Shown here piece by piece: positions 7,388 through 14,752 of a DNA stretch of 24,296 bases. The stretch's first letter is position 1, and each line of letters starts with the position of its first letter. Location: assembly GCA_003650445.1 (NCBI GenBank), contig QMQE01000014.1, positions 1 to 24,296 on the forward strand, given 5' to 3'. The stretch comes from Acidobacteriota bacterium. Lineage in GTDB: Bacteria > Acidobacteriota > Holophagae > Thermotomaculales > Thermotomaculaceae. The notes beneath the pieces are model-generated. The model was not told where the DNA came from. It did not search any database and saw only the letters and a program-made list of their open reading frames with translations. The translations under genes were made by a program, and so were the position numbers.

Positions 7388-8008
7388 TTACTCCGTCAGC
7401 AGGGTTTTGATTCGGTTTTCTACAAAGTCCAGGGCGGTGGTGTTGTGAGCGCCTTCGGGGATGATGATGTCGGCCCACCGCTTGGACGGTTCCACAAATT
7501 CTTCGTGCATGAGTTTTACCTGATTTAGATACTGGTCAATGACGTTCTGCAGGTCCCGGCCACGCTCGTTGATGTCCCGGAGAATCCGTCTCAGAACCCG
7601 AACGTCGGCATCGGTATCCACGTAGAGTTTGATGTCAATGAGTTGCCTCAGCTCCGGTATGACAAATATGAGGATTCCTTCCAAAATGATAACCTTACGG
7701 GGCTCAATTTTCAGGAATTGGCCGGGTTTCCGGGTGTGGGCGGTATAGTCGTAAACCGGTTTTTCCACCGGGTTCCCTTTTTTAAGGTCCCGCATGTGCT
7801 GAATCAGCATGTCAAAGTCCACCGAGTTGGGGTGGTCAAAGTTGATTTTTCTCCGGTCTTCCAGCGGAAGATGGCCGAGGTCCCGGTAGTAGGAGTCCTG
7901 ATCCATCAGGACAATCTCATTTCCCGGGAAGCGGCGCATAATTTCTTTTGCAAAGGAGGTTTTGCCGGATCCGGTGCCCCCGGCGATGCCGATGAGAAGG
8001 TTTTTCAT
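7388..8008 (-). CDS. udk: Uridine kinase
   Basis: 206 aa, typical bacterial Udk length. P-loop GGTGSGKT (10-17), the DQDSYYRDL substrate region (36-44), YDYTAHTR (the uridine-kinase base/ribose-binding motif), and the RRILRDINERGRD lid segment. It phosphorylates uridine or cytidine to UMP/CMP in pyrimidine salvage. The gene starts within the last bases of tktN (4-bp overlap) and ends 4 bp before tktC, so it sits inside a split transketolase. This probably reflects joint expression of ribose-related metabolism rather than a complex. Confidence 0.94.
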   Translation of the reverse strand: MKNLLIGIAGGTGSGKTSFAKEIMRRFPGNEIVLMDQDSYYRDLGHLPLEDRRKINFDHPNSVDFDMLIQHMRDLKKGNPVEKPVYDYTAHTRKPGQFLKIEPRKVIILEGILIFVIPELRQLIDIKLYVDTDADVRVLRRILRDINERGRDLQNVIDQYLNQVKLMHEEFVEPSKRWADIIIPEGAHNTTALDFVENRIKTLLTE

Positions 8009-8826
8009 GGCGCCAGCTCTTCCATGGCGATTTTGTACTCTTCGTCGTTGGGGGGTGAACCGTGGAATTTGTAGTTGTTTTCCATAAAGGAAACGCCCTT
8101 TCCTTTAATCGTGTGTGCAATGATGACGGAGGGTTTGTCCGTTACCATGTGGGCGGCTTGAACCGCTTTGTCAATTTCATTGAAATCATGGCCGTTGATC
8201 TCCTGGACATGCCAGTGGGATGCTGCGAATTTGTCCGCTACCGGGTTGACGTTCATGACATCTTTTACGTTTCCGTCTATCTGCAGCCCGTTCAGGTCCA
8301 CGAACACGGTGAGATTTGCCGTCTTGTAATGGCCGGCGGACATGGCGGCCTCCCAGATGAGGCCTTCCTGGCATTCTCCGTCACCGAGAATAGCAAAGAC
8401 ATGTCGTTTGGAAGCGGCGAGGCGCATTCCAAGGGCCATTCCCACCGCCTGGGGGAAGCCCTGGCCGAGAGAGCCTGTGGTGACGTCCACGCCGGGGACA
8501 AATTCATTTTCAGGATGGCCCTGGAGGATGGAATCAATCTGGCGAAAGCGCTTCAGCTCAGCTTCCGGGAAGAATCCCTTTTCTTCGAGGCAGGAATAGA
8601 GTGCCGGGGTTGCGTGCCCTTTGCTCAGCACCAGGCGGTCTGTGGACAATACATCACGGTTTTGTACCGGATATTCCATTTCATGAAAAAACAGATATGT
8701 TAATACGTCAATGATAGACAGAGACCCGCCCGGATGGCCGGATTGAGCCGTATATACCATTTCCACGATTTCTCTTCGAAACTTTTGGGCCAGTGCCTTC
8801 AACTGTTTAACTTCTTCCTGATTCAA
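8005..8826 (-). CDS. Transketolase, N-terminal subunit (split tkt)
   Basis: About 273 aa using a TTG start at 8826, directly behind an ideal GGGAGGA site with 4 bases between. Starting there gives MNQEEVKQLKALAQ, the usual beginning of the family. An ATG at 8919 would overlap the predicted -10 box, and a frame back to 9090 would run into maeB on the other strand, so both were rejected. Conserved features: SGHPGG (29-34), SKGHA (68-72), TGSLGQG (117-123), and the thiamine-diphosphate motif GDGE (148-151) continuing to DLNGLQ. It works with the C-half at 6451-7383. First gene of the operon, with its own promoter at 8918-8946. Confidence 0.92.
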   Translation of the reverse strand: MNQEEVKQLKALAQKFRREIVEMVYTAQSGHPGGSLSIIDVLTYLFFHEMEYPVQNRDVLSTDRLVLSKGHATPALYSCLEEKGFFPEAELKRFRQIDSILQGHPENEFVPGVDVTTGSLGQGFPQAVGMALGMRLAASKRHVFAILGDGECQEGLIWEAAMSAGHYKTANLTVFVDLNGLQIDGNVKDVMNVNPVADKFAASHWHVQEINGHDFNEIDKAVQAAHMVTDKPSVIIAHTIKGKGVSFMENNYKFHGSPPNDEEYKIAMEELAP

Positions 8827-8917
8827 GCTGTCCTCCCGGTCGAAAATTGATGGCTTGGCCCCGCAGTTCACAAAAGGCAACACATTATTGCGGGGCTGCC
8901 CTTTCCTGTGTATCTCC

Positions 8918-8946
8918 ATTGTAAAAGACAAATGTGAACCCTGCAA
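8918..8946 (-). promoter_or_regulatory. Predicted sigma-70 promoter for tktN-udk-tktC-ftsEX
   Basis: On the minus strand TTGCAG (8946-8941), a 17-bp spacer and TACAAT (8923-8918) match the vegetative consensus. Transcription would begin near 8911, giving an untranslated leader of about 85 nt before the TTG start. Confidence 0.5.
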
Positions 8947-8957
8947 CTTGAAAAGCA

Positions 8958-8985
8958 TTGCAAAGGAATTCTGATGCGTTACAAT
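8958..8985 (+). promoter_or_regulatory. Predicted sigma-70 promoter for maeB
   Basis: TTGCAA (8958-8963), a 16-bp spacer and TACAAT (8980-8985) on the plus strand, 31 bases before the maeB ATG. The facing tkt promoter has the same TACAAT -10 and a nearly identical -35. The two -35 boxes are only about 11 bp apart, so the operons may share control. Confidence 0.5.
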
Positions 8986-9016
8986 GAATCTGCAAATTTT
9001 TTCGAGGAGAAATGTT

Positions 9017-11263
9017 ATGGGTTTACGGGAAGACGCGTTAGCGTACCACGGGGAAGGCCGAAAGGGTAAACTGGAAGTCACCCCATGCAAACCGTGCGAA
9101 ACATCGAAAGAGCTGGGTTTGGCATATACACCGGGTGTGGCAGCCCCATGCCTGGAAATTGAGAAAGATCCCAGCCTGGCTTACGAATATACAAACAAGG
9201 GAAATCTTGTAGGTGTGGTTTCCAACGGTTCCGCAGTCCTCGGGCTGGGAAATATCGGCGCACTGGCCGGAAAACCGGTAATGGAGGGAAAAGGCGTTCT
9301 CTTCAAACGGTTCGCAGATATTGATGTGTATGATATCAACCTGGATACGAAGGACCCGGATGAGATTATCAAAGCGGTGAAGCTGTTGGCTCCTACTTTC
9401 GGGGGGATTAACCTGGAAGATATCAAGGCGCCGGAATGTTTCTATGTGGAAGAAGAGCTGAAAAAACAATTGGACATTCCGATTTTTCATGATGACCAGC
9501 ATGGAACTGCAATTATCTGCACAGCTGCTTTTCTCAACGCGTTGGAGATTACGGGCAAGAAAATTGAGGAAGTGAAATGTGTGTTCACCGGTGCCGGGGC
9601 GGCGGGAATCGCTTGTGCCAAACTCTTTGTCCTGATGGGTGTCAAGAAAGAAAACCTTTTCATGACAGACAGCAAGGGAATCATCTACAAGGGCCGTACT
9701 GAAGGGATGAACCCCTACAAAGAACAGTTTGCCAGGGATACCGAGCTTCGGACGCTGGCTGAGGCCATCAAGGGCGCAGACGCCTTCCTCGGCGTGTCGG
9801 CCAAGGGCATTCTGACCCAGGAAATGGTCAAAACCATGGCGAAAGACCCGATTATTTTTGCCATGGCGAACCCGGATCCGGAAATTACACCGGAGGAAGT
9901 GGCAGCAGTCCGTGACGATGCCATCATGGCAACCGGCCGTTCTGATTACCCCAACCAGGTGAACAACGTTCTGGGATTTCCCTTTATTTTCAGGGGGGCA
10001 CTGGATGTGCGGGCCACTCAAATTAACGAAGAAATGAAGGCGGCGGCGGTCCGCGCGCTGGCAGACCTGGCGAAGGAAGAAGTACCGGATTATGTCACCC
10101 GTGCCTATGGCGGTGAAAAATTCAAATTCGGGCGGAATTACATTATTCCGAAACCATTTGATCCCCGCGTGCTGTATTGGGAAGCCCCGGCAATTGCCAA
10201 GGCGGCAATGGACAGTGGTGTTGCCCGAAAGCCTATCAAAGACTTTGACGAATACCGCGCAAGATTAGAGATGATGTTGGATAAGTCCAGGGAATTCCTC
10301 CAGGTGATTTTTGACAAGGCAAAAGCGAACCCGAAGCGGATTGCCTTCCCGGAGGGAGACAACGAACAGATTCTCTCCGCCTGCCGGGAATTGATTGTGG
10401 ATGGCGTGTGCAAGCCGATTCTCATCACTAATGACGACGAAGAAGTGAAGGCAAAGCTGGCGCATCACGGGATTTCAGAAAATGAGGTTGAAATCGTCTG
10501 TCCCCTGAATGATGACGATTATCCCGACTACGTGTCAGAATATTACAACCTCAGGAAGCGGAAAGGCGTTACGCCGACTGACGCTCAGAAACGGATGCTG
10601 GATCCCCACTATTTTGGCTCCATGATGGTCAGAAAGGGCCGCGCGGATGGACTTCTCGGTGGTTTGACACACAACTACCCCACCATCGTCCGGCCGGGCC
10701 TGGAAATTATTGATAGAAAAAAAGGCGTCAGTAAGGTCGCCGGGCTTTACATCGTAATTGTCAAGGGCAAACTACTGTTCTTTGCCGATACAACGATGAA
10801 CATCACGCCCAATGCCGAAGAATTGGCGGACATTGCCATTCAGGTGGCGGATTATGCCAGAAATTTTAACGTGGAACCAAAAGTGGCAATGCTGTCCTTC
10901 TCCAACTTCGGCAGTTCCGAGCACCGCTACGCCGAAAAAATGCGGGAAGCTGTCCAGATTTTAAGGGGAAAAGCTCCCCATATTCTTGTGGACGGAGAAA
11001 TGCAGGCGGATACCGCTGTAGTTCCGGAAATTATGGAAGAACACTATCCCTTCAGTACATTGCAGGGTGGGGCAAATGTTTTGATATTCCCGGATTTGGA
11101 TGCAGGAAACATTGCATATAAACTTCTGCAGCGCTTAGGTGGAGCAACGGTTGTGGGACCTGTCCTGGTTGGTTTCAAACAGCCGGTGAATATTTTGCAG
11201 AAACACGCGGAATTGAAAGAAATTTTGAATATGGCCGCACTGACGGTGGTCGAAGCGCAATAA
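9017..11263 (+). CDS. maeB: Malic enzyme with C-terminal phosphotransacetylase domain (MaeB type)
   Basis: 748 aa. Oxidative decarboxylation of malate to pyruvate, probably NADP-linked as in other MaeB proteins. The N-terminal malic domain has YTPGVA with the catalytic Tyr37, MEGKGVLFKRFADIDVYDI supplying the catalytic Lys and a metal-binding Asp, NLEDIKAPE (132-140) and HDDQHGTA (158-165). The Rossmann domain carries FTGAGAAGIACAKL (190-203). From about residue 425 to the end lies a phosphate acetyl/butyryltransferase-like domain (PEGDNEQIL at its start); in characterised hybrids this tail is regulatory rather than an active Pta. Start chosen at the ATG 9017 behind GAGGAG; the frame extends to 8984 but with no binding site. 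Length matches E. coli MaeB. A strong terminator follows. Confidence 0.95.
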   Translation: MGLREDALAYHGEGRKGKLEVTPCKPCETSKELGLAYTPGVAAPCLEIEKDPSLAYEYTNKGNLVGVVSNGSAVLGLGNIGALAGKPVMEGKGVLFKRFADIDVYDINLDTKDPDEIIKAVKLLAPTFGGINLEDIKAPECFYVEEELKKQLDIPIFHDDQHGTAIICTAAFLNALEITGKKIEEVKCVFTGAGAAGIACAKLFVLMGVKKENLFMTDSKGIIYKGRTEGMNPYKEQFARDTELRTLAEAIKGADAFLGVSAKGILTQEMVKTMAKDPIIFAMANPDPEITPEEVAAVRDDAIMATGRSDYPNQVNNVLGFPFIFRGALDVRATQINEEMKAAAVRALADLAKEEVPDYVTRAYGGEKFKFGRNYIIPKPFDPRVLYWEAPAIAKAAMDSGVARKPIKDFDEYRARLEMMLDKSREFLQVIFDKAKANPKRIAFPEGDNEQILSACRELIVDGVCKPILITNDDEEVKAKLAHHGISENEVEIVCPLNDDDYPDYVSEYYNLRKRKGVTPTDAQKRMLDPHYFGSMMVRKGRADGLLGGLTHNYPTIVRPGLEIIDRKKGVSKVAGLYIVIVKGKLLFFADTTMNITPNAEELADIAIQVADYARNFNVEPKVAMLSFSNFGSSEHRYAEKMREAVQILRGKAPHILVDGEMQADTAVVPEIMEEHYPFSTLQGGANVLIFPDLDAGNIAYKLLQRLGGATVVGPVLVGFKQPVNILQKHAELKEILNMAALTVVEAQ

Positions 11264-11270
11264 TTTTGTA

Positions 11271-11314
11271 AAAGAAAGCCGGGGGTGAATTTTGCACTCC
11301 CGGTCTTTCTGTTT
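11271..11314 (+). terminator. Rho-independent terminator after maeB
   Basis: AGAAAGCCGGGGGTG and CACTCCCGGTCTTTCT form a 14-15-bp GC-rich stem with a 7-base AATTTTG loop, followed by a short T-rich tail (TGTTTC). It starts 8-10 bases after the maeB stop and ends before the next gene's ribosome-binding site. Confidence 0.8.
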
Positions 11315-11328
11315 CATAGGGAGGCTTT

Positions 11329-12057
11329 TTGGCAGATCCTTTTGGAAATTTGCAGGTTGACTACAAGAAAGGGGAAATGGTTTACAAGGATGGGGACAAT
11401 GCGTCTGTGATGTTTGTCATATCCAAAGGAACTGTAAAGCTATTCAAGAAAGATTCCACCGACCAGCAGATTGATCTTGGTCTTTACCACAAAGGGGACA
11501 TTTTCGGGGAACTGGGGGTCATTGAAGGCGGAAAGCGTTACGAAACTGCCGTTGCGGTAGAAGATACCAGAATAGTGGTAATCAACCGTGAAATGTTTAT
11601 GACCCTGATAAGAAAGAACCCTGAAATTTCAGTCAAAATGATCCGTAAATTCTCCGAACGGCTCAGTGATGCAACACAAAAAATTGATGAATTGGTGAAG
11701 CGAACCGGTTTTACGAAATCATCCGATATGTTTGCCATTTTAAAAGTACTTGGAAGCAATCAGGTTTTCCCATTGGCGCTGAAAAGAAATCTTATTGGGA
11801 GATATGATCCTACCATTGGCATTTGTCCCGATATTGATATCAGTATGTTTGATCCGCAGAAAACAGTTTCCCGGAAGCATGCGGTGATTATCCATGAAAA
11901 TAGCGAGAGTTTTATGGAAGAGGAGATGGGCGTGATCAACGGTACTTACCTGAATGGTGAGAAGCTGGAATCCGGACAGCGGTATCCGTTGGCAGACGGA
12001 GACCGAATTCACTTTGGCCTGGTGGCCTGTGAGTATTCAGAACGGATTGATGAATAA
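11329..12057 (+). CDS. Cyclic-nucleotide-binding / FHA two-domain protein
   Basis: 242 aa from a TTG codon at 11329 preceded by AGGGAGG; no ATG is positioned as well. Residues about 12-115 are a cNMP-binding domain of the Crp type, with GDIFGELGVIEGGKRYETAVA (56-76) as the phosphate-binding cassette, including GE and an Arg. No helix-turn-helix follows, so it is not a Crp-like transcription factor. Residues about 148-235 are a forkhead-associated domain with GR (157-158), SRKHA (181-185) and NGTYLNG (204-210), the core that reads phosphothreonine. It probably links a nucleotide second messenger and Ser/Thr phosphorylation to the pilus motor encoded downstream. It overlaps the next gene by 8 bp. 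Confidence 0.88.
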   Translation: MADPFGNLQVDYKKGEMVYKDGDNASVMFVISKGTVKLFKKDSTDQQIDLGLYHKGDIFGELGVIEGGKRYETAVAVEDTRIVVINREMFMTLIRKNPEISVKMIRKFSERLSDATQKIDELVKRTGFTKSSDMFAILKVLGSNQVFPLALKRNLIGRYDPTIGICPDIDISMFDPQKTVSRKHAVIIHENSESFMEEEMGVINGTYLNGEKLESGQRYPLADGDRIHFGLVACEYSERIDE

Positions 12058-12490
12058 AGACTTTAAAGTTCCCAAGATTCCCAAAGAGCTGGAGATTCTC
12101 CGAGAGGGGGCAAGTGGTTTTCATCCCTGCCGTGTCTTTTTGAGCAGTTTATCACGGCACCATCGTGGCCCAGAGACGGTTACGGAATTTCTCAATGACG
12201 GGATGGCCTTTGTCCCCGTGGAGCTGGACGGGAAAATCAGCGTCCTGAATCTATATAACGTCATCGCATTTCGGGACATTTCCAGACAAGTTGAAGGCTT
12301 TGGGAAACTGTTTCAATTGACATTGGAAAAAGCACGGCTCTTTGTCGTCCAGTCCGGGGAAAGGTTGCCGGAAAGCCGTGGCCGCACCCAGGATTACCTC
12401 AATACGGAAGGTACTTTTCTGGAATTTGTTTTCGAAAACGCACAATTTTATGTAAACAAAAGATATATTATCTCGGCGGTAGATCAATGA
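12050..12490 (+). CDS. Small conserved-looking protein between FHA and pilT genes (unknown)
   Basis: 146 aa from the ATG at 12050. The start is embedded in the stop of the cNMP/FHA gene, and its own stop overlaps the pilT ATG (ATGA), so it is a true member of a coupled operon. No signal peptide or membrane helix is evident. Visible pattern: RVFLSSLSRHHRGPETVTEFLND, then GMAFVPVELDGKISVLNLYNVIAF, suggesting a compact alpha/beta domain, followed by a second beta-rich half ending in FVNKRYIISAVDQ-like strands. The segment around GPETVTEFLND...FVPVE loosely recalls small uncharacterised domains (possibly DUF6812-like), but I cannot confirm that. A PilT regulator or adaptor is the most likely role from context. 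Confidence 0.75.
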   Translation: MNKDFKVPKIPKELEILREGASGFHPCRVFLSSLSRHHRGPETVTEFLNDGMAFVPVELDGKISVLNLYNVIAFRDISRQVEGFGKLFQLTLEKARLFVVQSGERLPESRGRTQDYLNTEGTFLEFVFENAQFYVNKRYIISAVDQ

Positions 12491-13839
12491 CAAATATTGA
12501 AAAAATGTTGAATGCGGTTCTTCAGCTGAATGGGAAGGCACTGGTGTTGACTGAAGGTGAAATTCCTGTCGCAATCATTGGCGATGGAGAACGCAAACTT
12601 ACAAAATTTCCCCTTGGGGAGCGTGAAATCGGATTGCTGCTTTCAGAGTGGAAGACAATATCCGCTGGAGGAGACCTTGCCAGGGTCGGTTCGGACTCTT
12701 TTCGGATGTCAACTGAAGGCGGGCAGATTATTTTTCAACATGAAATTTCTTCTGAGCCGGTAACACAAGCAGTCAATATTAAGAGACTTCTTGAATTTAT
12801 TGTGGAAAAGGGGGCATCAGACCTTCACCTTTCATCCGGCTGTAAGCCGATAATCCGGATGGATGGCGATATTGTAACATTGAAAGAATTTTCCCCAGTG
12901 ACGGAAAACGATCTGATTGAACAGATGAAGGCAATTGTACCGGGAAAGGCGATTGAGCAATTTGAAGAAACAAATGATGTGGATCTGGCCTATTCAATAC
13001 CGGGACTGGCGCGTTTTAGAACCAACATTTTTAGAGATCACCGCGGTGCGTGTGTGGTATTCCGTGTGATTCCATCGGAAATTCTTACACTTGACCAATT
13101 GGGTGTTCCAAAGGAAGTGGTAGCACTAACCAGCCTCAGCAAGGGCCTTATCCTGGTAACCGGACCGACCGGGAGCGGGAAATCCACAACACTGGCATCC
13201 CTGGTTGATTACATCAACCAGACTCAGAGCAAGCATATTATCACCATTGAAGACCCATTGGAATTTATCCATGAGAACAAGAAATCCCTTGTGAATCAGC
13301 GGGAAATCCATACCCATACCGAATCATTTAAAAAATCCCTGCGGGCAGCGCTGCGGGAAGACCCGGATGTGGTCCTCGTCGGTGAAATGCGGGACCTGGA
13401 AACCATCGCCATCGCAGTAGAAATGGCTGTAACCGGGCATCTTGTGCTGGGGACACTGCATACAGCGACGGCAGTAGGAACTGTTGACAGAATTGTGGAT
13501 CAGTTTCCAGTGGACCAGCAAGCTCAAATCCGCGTAATGTTGTCTGATTCATTAGTTGGGGTTGTCTCTCAGGTTCTATGTAAAAAGAAAGGTGGTGGGC
13601 GGGTTGCCGCATATGAAGTGCTGATTGTCACACCGTCTGTGGCGAACCTGATCCGGGAGAGCAAGACATTCCAGATTCCGTCACTGATGCAGACGGGGAA
13701 AGGGTTGGGGATGCAACTGATGAATGACGCCCTTGTTGCACTGATTGAAAAGGGGACTGTGTCTGTGGCAGATGCCATTGCCCGGAGTACCGAACCGGAC
13801 GACTTAAGAAAAACACTGAAAACAAAGCGGCTGGAATAG
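12487..13839 (+). CDS. pilT: PilT/PilU-type twitching-motility ATPase with extra N-terminal domain
   Basis: 450 aa, against about 345-380 for standard PilT. The canonical protein begins near residue 95 (AVNIKRLLEFIVEKGASDLHLSSG). It has Walker A GPTGSGKS (226-233), an Asp box around ITIEDPLEF (252-260), Walker B DPDVVLVGE (292-300), and a His box HLVLGTLHT (318-326). The hexameric cytoplasmic motor disassembles type IV pili. The first ~95 residues (LVLTEGEIPVAIIGDGERKL...) are an additional domain I do not recognise; with the two upstream genes it may form a control input. PilU-like rather than PilT-like identity cannot be excluded. The motor could serve the pilin at 4192-4701. Confidence 0.92.
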   Translation: MTNIEKMLNAVLQLNGKALVLTEGEIPVAIIGDGERKLTKFPLGEREIGLLLSEWKTISAGGDLARVGSDSFRMSTEGGQIIFQHEISSEPVTQAVNIKRLLEFIVEKGASDLHLSSGCKPIIRMDGDIVTLKEFSPVTENDLIEQMKAIVPGKAIEQFEETNDVDLAYSIPGLARFRTNIFRDHRGACVVFRVIPSEILTLDQLGVPKEVVALTSLSKGLILVTGPTGSGKSTTLASLVDYINQTQSKHIITIEDPLEFIHENKKSLVNQREIHTHTESFKKSLRAALREDPDVVLVGEMRDLETIAIAVEMAVTGHLVLGTLHTATAVGTVDRIVDQFPVDQQAQIRVMLSDSLVGVVSQVLCKKKGGGRVAAYEVLIVTPSVANLIRESKTFQIPSLMQTGKGLGMQLMNDALVALIEKGTVSVADAIARSTEPDDLRKTLKTKRLE

Positions 13840-13866
13840 GGCCATTTTGGGGGGCCTGAACCCACA

Positions 13867-13885
13867 CTACCGCTTTCAGCGGTAG
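13867..13885. repeat. Perfect small palindrome (REP-like hairpin)
   Basis: CTACCGCT-TTC-AGCGGTAG: 8-bp perfect arms around a 3-base loop, 28 bases after the pilT stop. No T-run follows on either strand, so it is a poor terminator. It sits at the broken end of a REP-associated transposase fragment, which makes a REP-type palindrome plausible. It could still stabilise the pilT mRNA 3' end. Confidence 0.5.
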
Positions 13886-13899
13886 CACGGAACTTTCCC

Positions 13900-14092
13900 C
13901 GACACAGTAGCCGACAACGTCCACGGGGAAGAGGGAAGAAAAACGCCGGATGATGGAAACGAGCTTTTCTTTTTCCACGTCCCTGAGGTAGAATTCTCCA
14001 CCCACCGCCCGGGAGATGAAGTGGTAATACGCCGTTTCCCCTTTTCCTTTCTTTTTCCCTTTCTTTTTAATAATTGCTTTTTCCCTTGACAT
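13900..14092 (-). pseudogene. N-terminal remnant of REP-associated (Y1/HUH) transposase
   Basis: From the ATG at 14092 the minus strand encodes a lysine-rich leader and then YYHFISRAVGGEFYLRDVEKEK...FSSLFPVDVVGYCV. This matches the start of IS200-like REP-associated transposases (usually YYHVMSR..., then ...GYCxMPNHFHLL). Homology stops exactly at YCV: the HUH metal site and the catalytic tyrosine are absent, and the frame runs on through a palindrome and antisense to pilT. It is therefore a truncated gene with no catalytic residues. Its start codon overlaps the -35 box of the tetR promoter. The family call rests on the YYH...SR...VEKEK pattern and the GYCV junction. Confidence 0.72.
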
Positions 14093-14113
14093 TCTATTAC
14101 GCCTTGCTATTTT
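14086..14113 (+). promoter_or_regulatory. Predicted sigma-70 promoter of the tetR operon
   Basis: A perfect TTGACA (14086-14091), a 16-bp spacer and TATTTT (14108-14113). The predicted start near 14120 is just before the palindromic operator, and the leader would be about 40 nt. Confidence 0.55.
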
Positions 14114-14122
14114 TGTACTACA

Positions 14123-14137
14123 GAACGATTATCGTTC
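14123..14137. promoter_or_regulatory. Likely TetR operator (GAACGAT-T-ATCGTTC)
   Basis: Perfect 7-bp arms around a single base, placed at about +4 to +18 of the predicted transcript and 22 bases before the tetR ATG. GAACG...CGTTC half-sites are common for TetR/AcrR regulators, so autorepression, relieved by a ligand such as an acyl-CoA or lipid, is the natural model. Confidence 0.72.
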
Positions 14138-14158
14138 AAAATTGCAAAAGGTGAGATT

Positions 14159-14752
14159 ATGAAACAGGAAAAATTAGAAGCCATACTAACAACGGCCAAG
14201 AAGATGTTCGCCAGGTACGGTCTCAGGAAAACAAGTCTTGATGAAATCGCACGGCTGGCAAGGGTGGCAAAGGGTACTATCTATAACTATTTTGGAAGCA
14301 AAGATCGTGTTTATATGGAAGTTCTCCGGAGAGAAGCAGATGAGATTATAAAAAACATATCATTGGCTGTGGACAAAGTAGTCTCGCCACAAGAAAAGTT
14401 TGTTGCCTTTTTCCGTGCCAAATCCCAATATCTGCGTCAGGCTACAACTATTCTTGACCTGGATGGGGAAGGCGTAGGAACATGTATGCTTTCTGCCGAG
14501 AGTATTCGAAATGATTTTTTTGAACAGGAAGTACATCTCATTGACTCGATTTTAAAGGAAGGCATAGAAAAGGGTGTGTTCCGGTTAAATAATGCCTCTT
14601 TTGCCGCGAGATCCATTGGTTATGCATTGAGAGGCTTTGAGTGTAACAGGTCGGGTCATGAAAACGAGGAACAAATTGATCACTATCGTACTGGATTGTT
14701 GAACCTCATTTTTACCGGACTGCTGGTTGGGAAAAGCTCGGGTCAGAGATGA
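14159..14752 (+). CDS. TetR/AcrR-family transcriptional regulator
   Basis: 197 aa, normal for the family. The N-terminal helix-turn-helix is typical: ILTTAKKMFARYGLRKTSLDEIARLARVAKGTIYNYFGSKDRVYMEVLRREA (about 9-57), with TIYNYFGSKD the hallmark recognition-helix and following segment. The C-terminal ligand-binding half is divergent, so the effector is unknown. The ribosome-binding site is AAGGTGAG, and the operator at 14123-14137 suggests self-repression. The stop overlaps the next ATG (ATGA), making it the first gene of an operon with the membrane-HD protein and the acyl-CoA dehydratase activase. Regulation of acyl-CoA or lipid metabolism is inferred from that company. Confidence 0.92.
   Translation: MKQEKLEAILTTAKKMFARYGLRKTSLDEIARLARVAKGTIYNYFGSKDRVYMEVLRREADEIIKNISLAVDKVVSPQEKFVAFFRAKSQYLRQATTILDLDGEGVGTCMLSAESIRNDFFEQEVHLIDSILKEGIEKGVFRLNNASFAARSIGYALRGFECNRSGHENEEQIDHYRTGLLNLIFTGLLVGKSSGQR

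Noticed and set aside
9038..10021. Long open frame (327 codons) on the minus strand opposite maeB
   Set aside because: It is a codon-bias shadow of maeB; the protein has no recognisable motifs and no ribosome-binding site, and overlaps an unmistakable enzyme gene.
13867..13885. Rho-independent terminator of pilT
   Set aside because: The hairpin is perfect but no T-tract follows on the plus strand.
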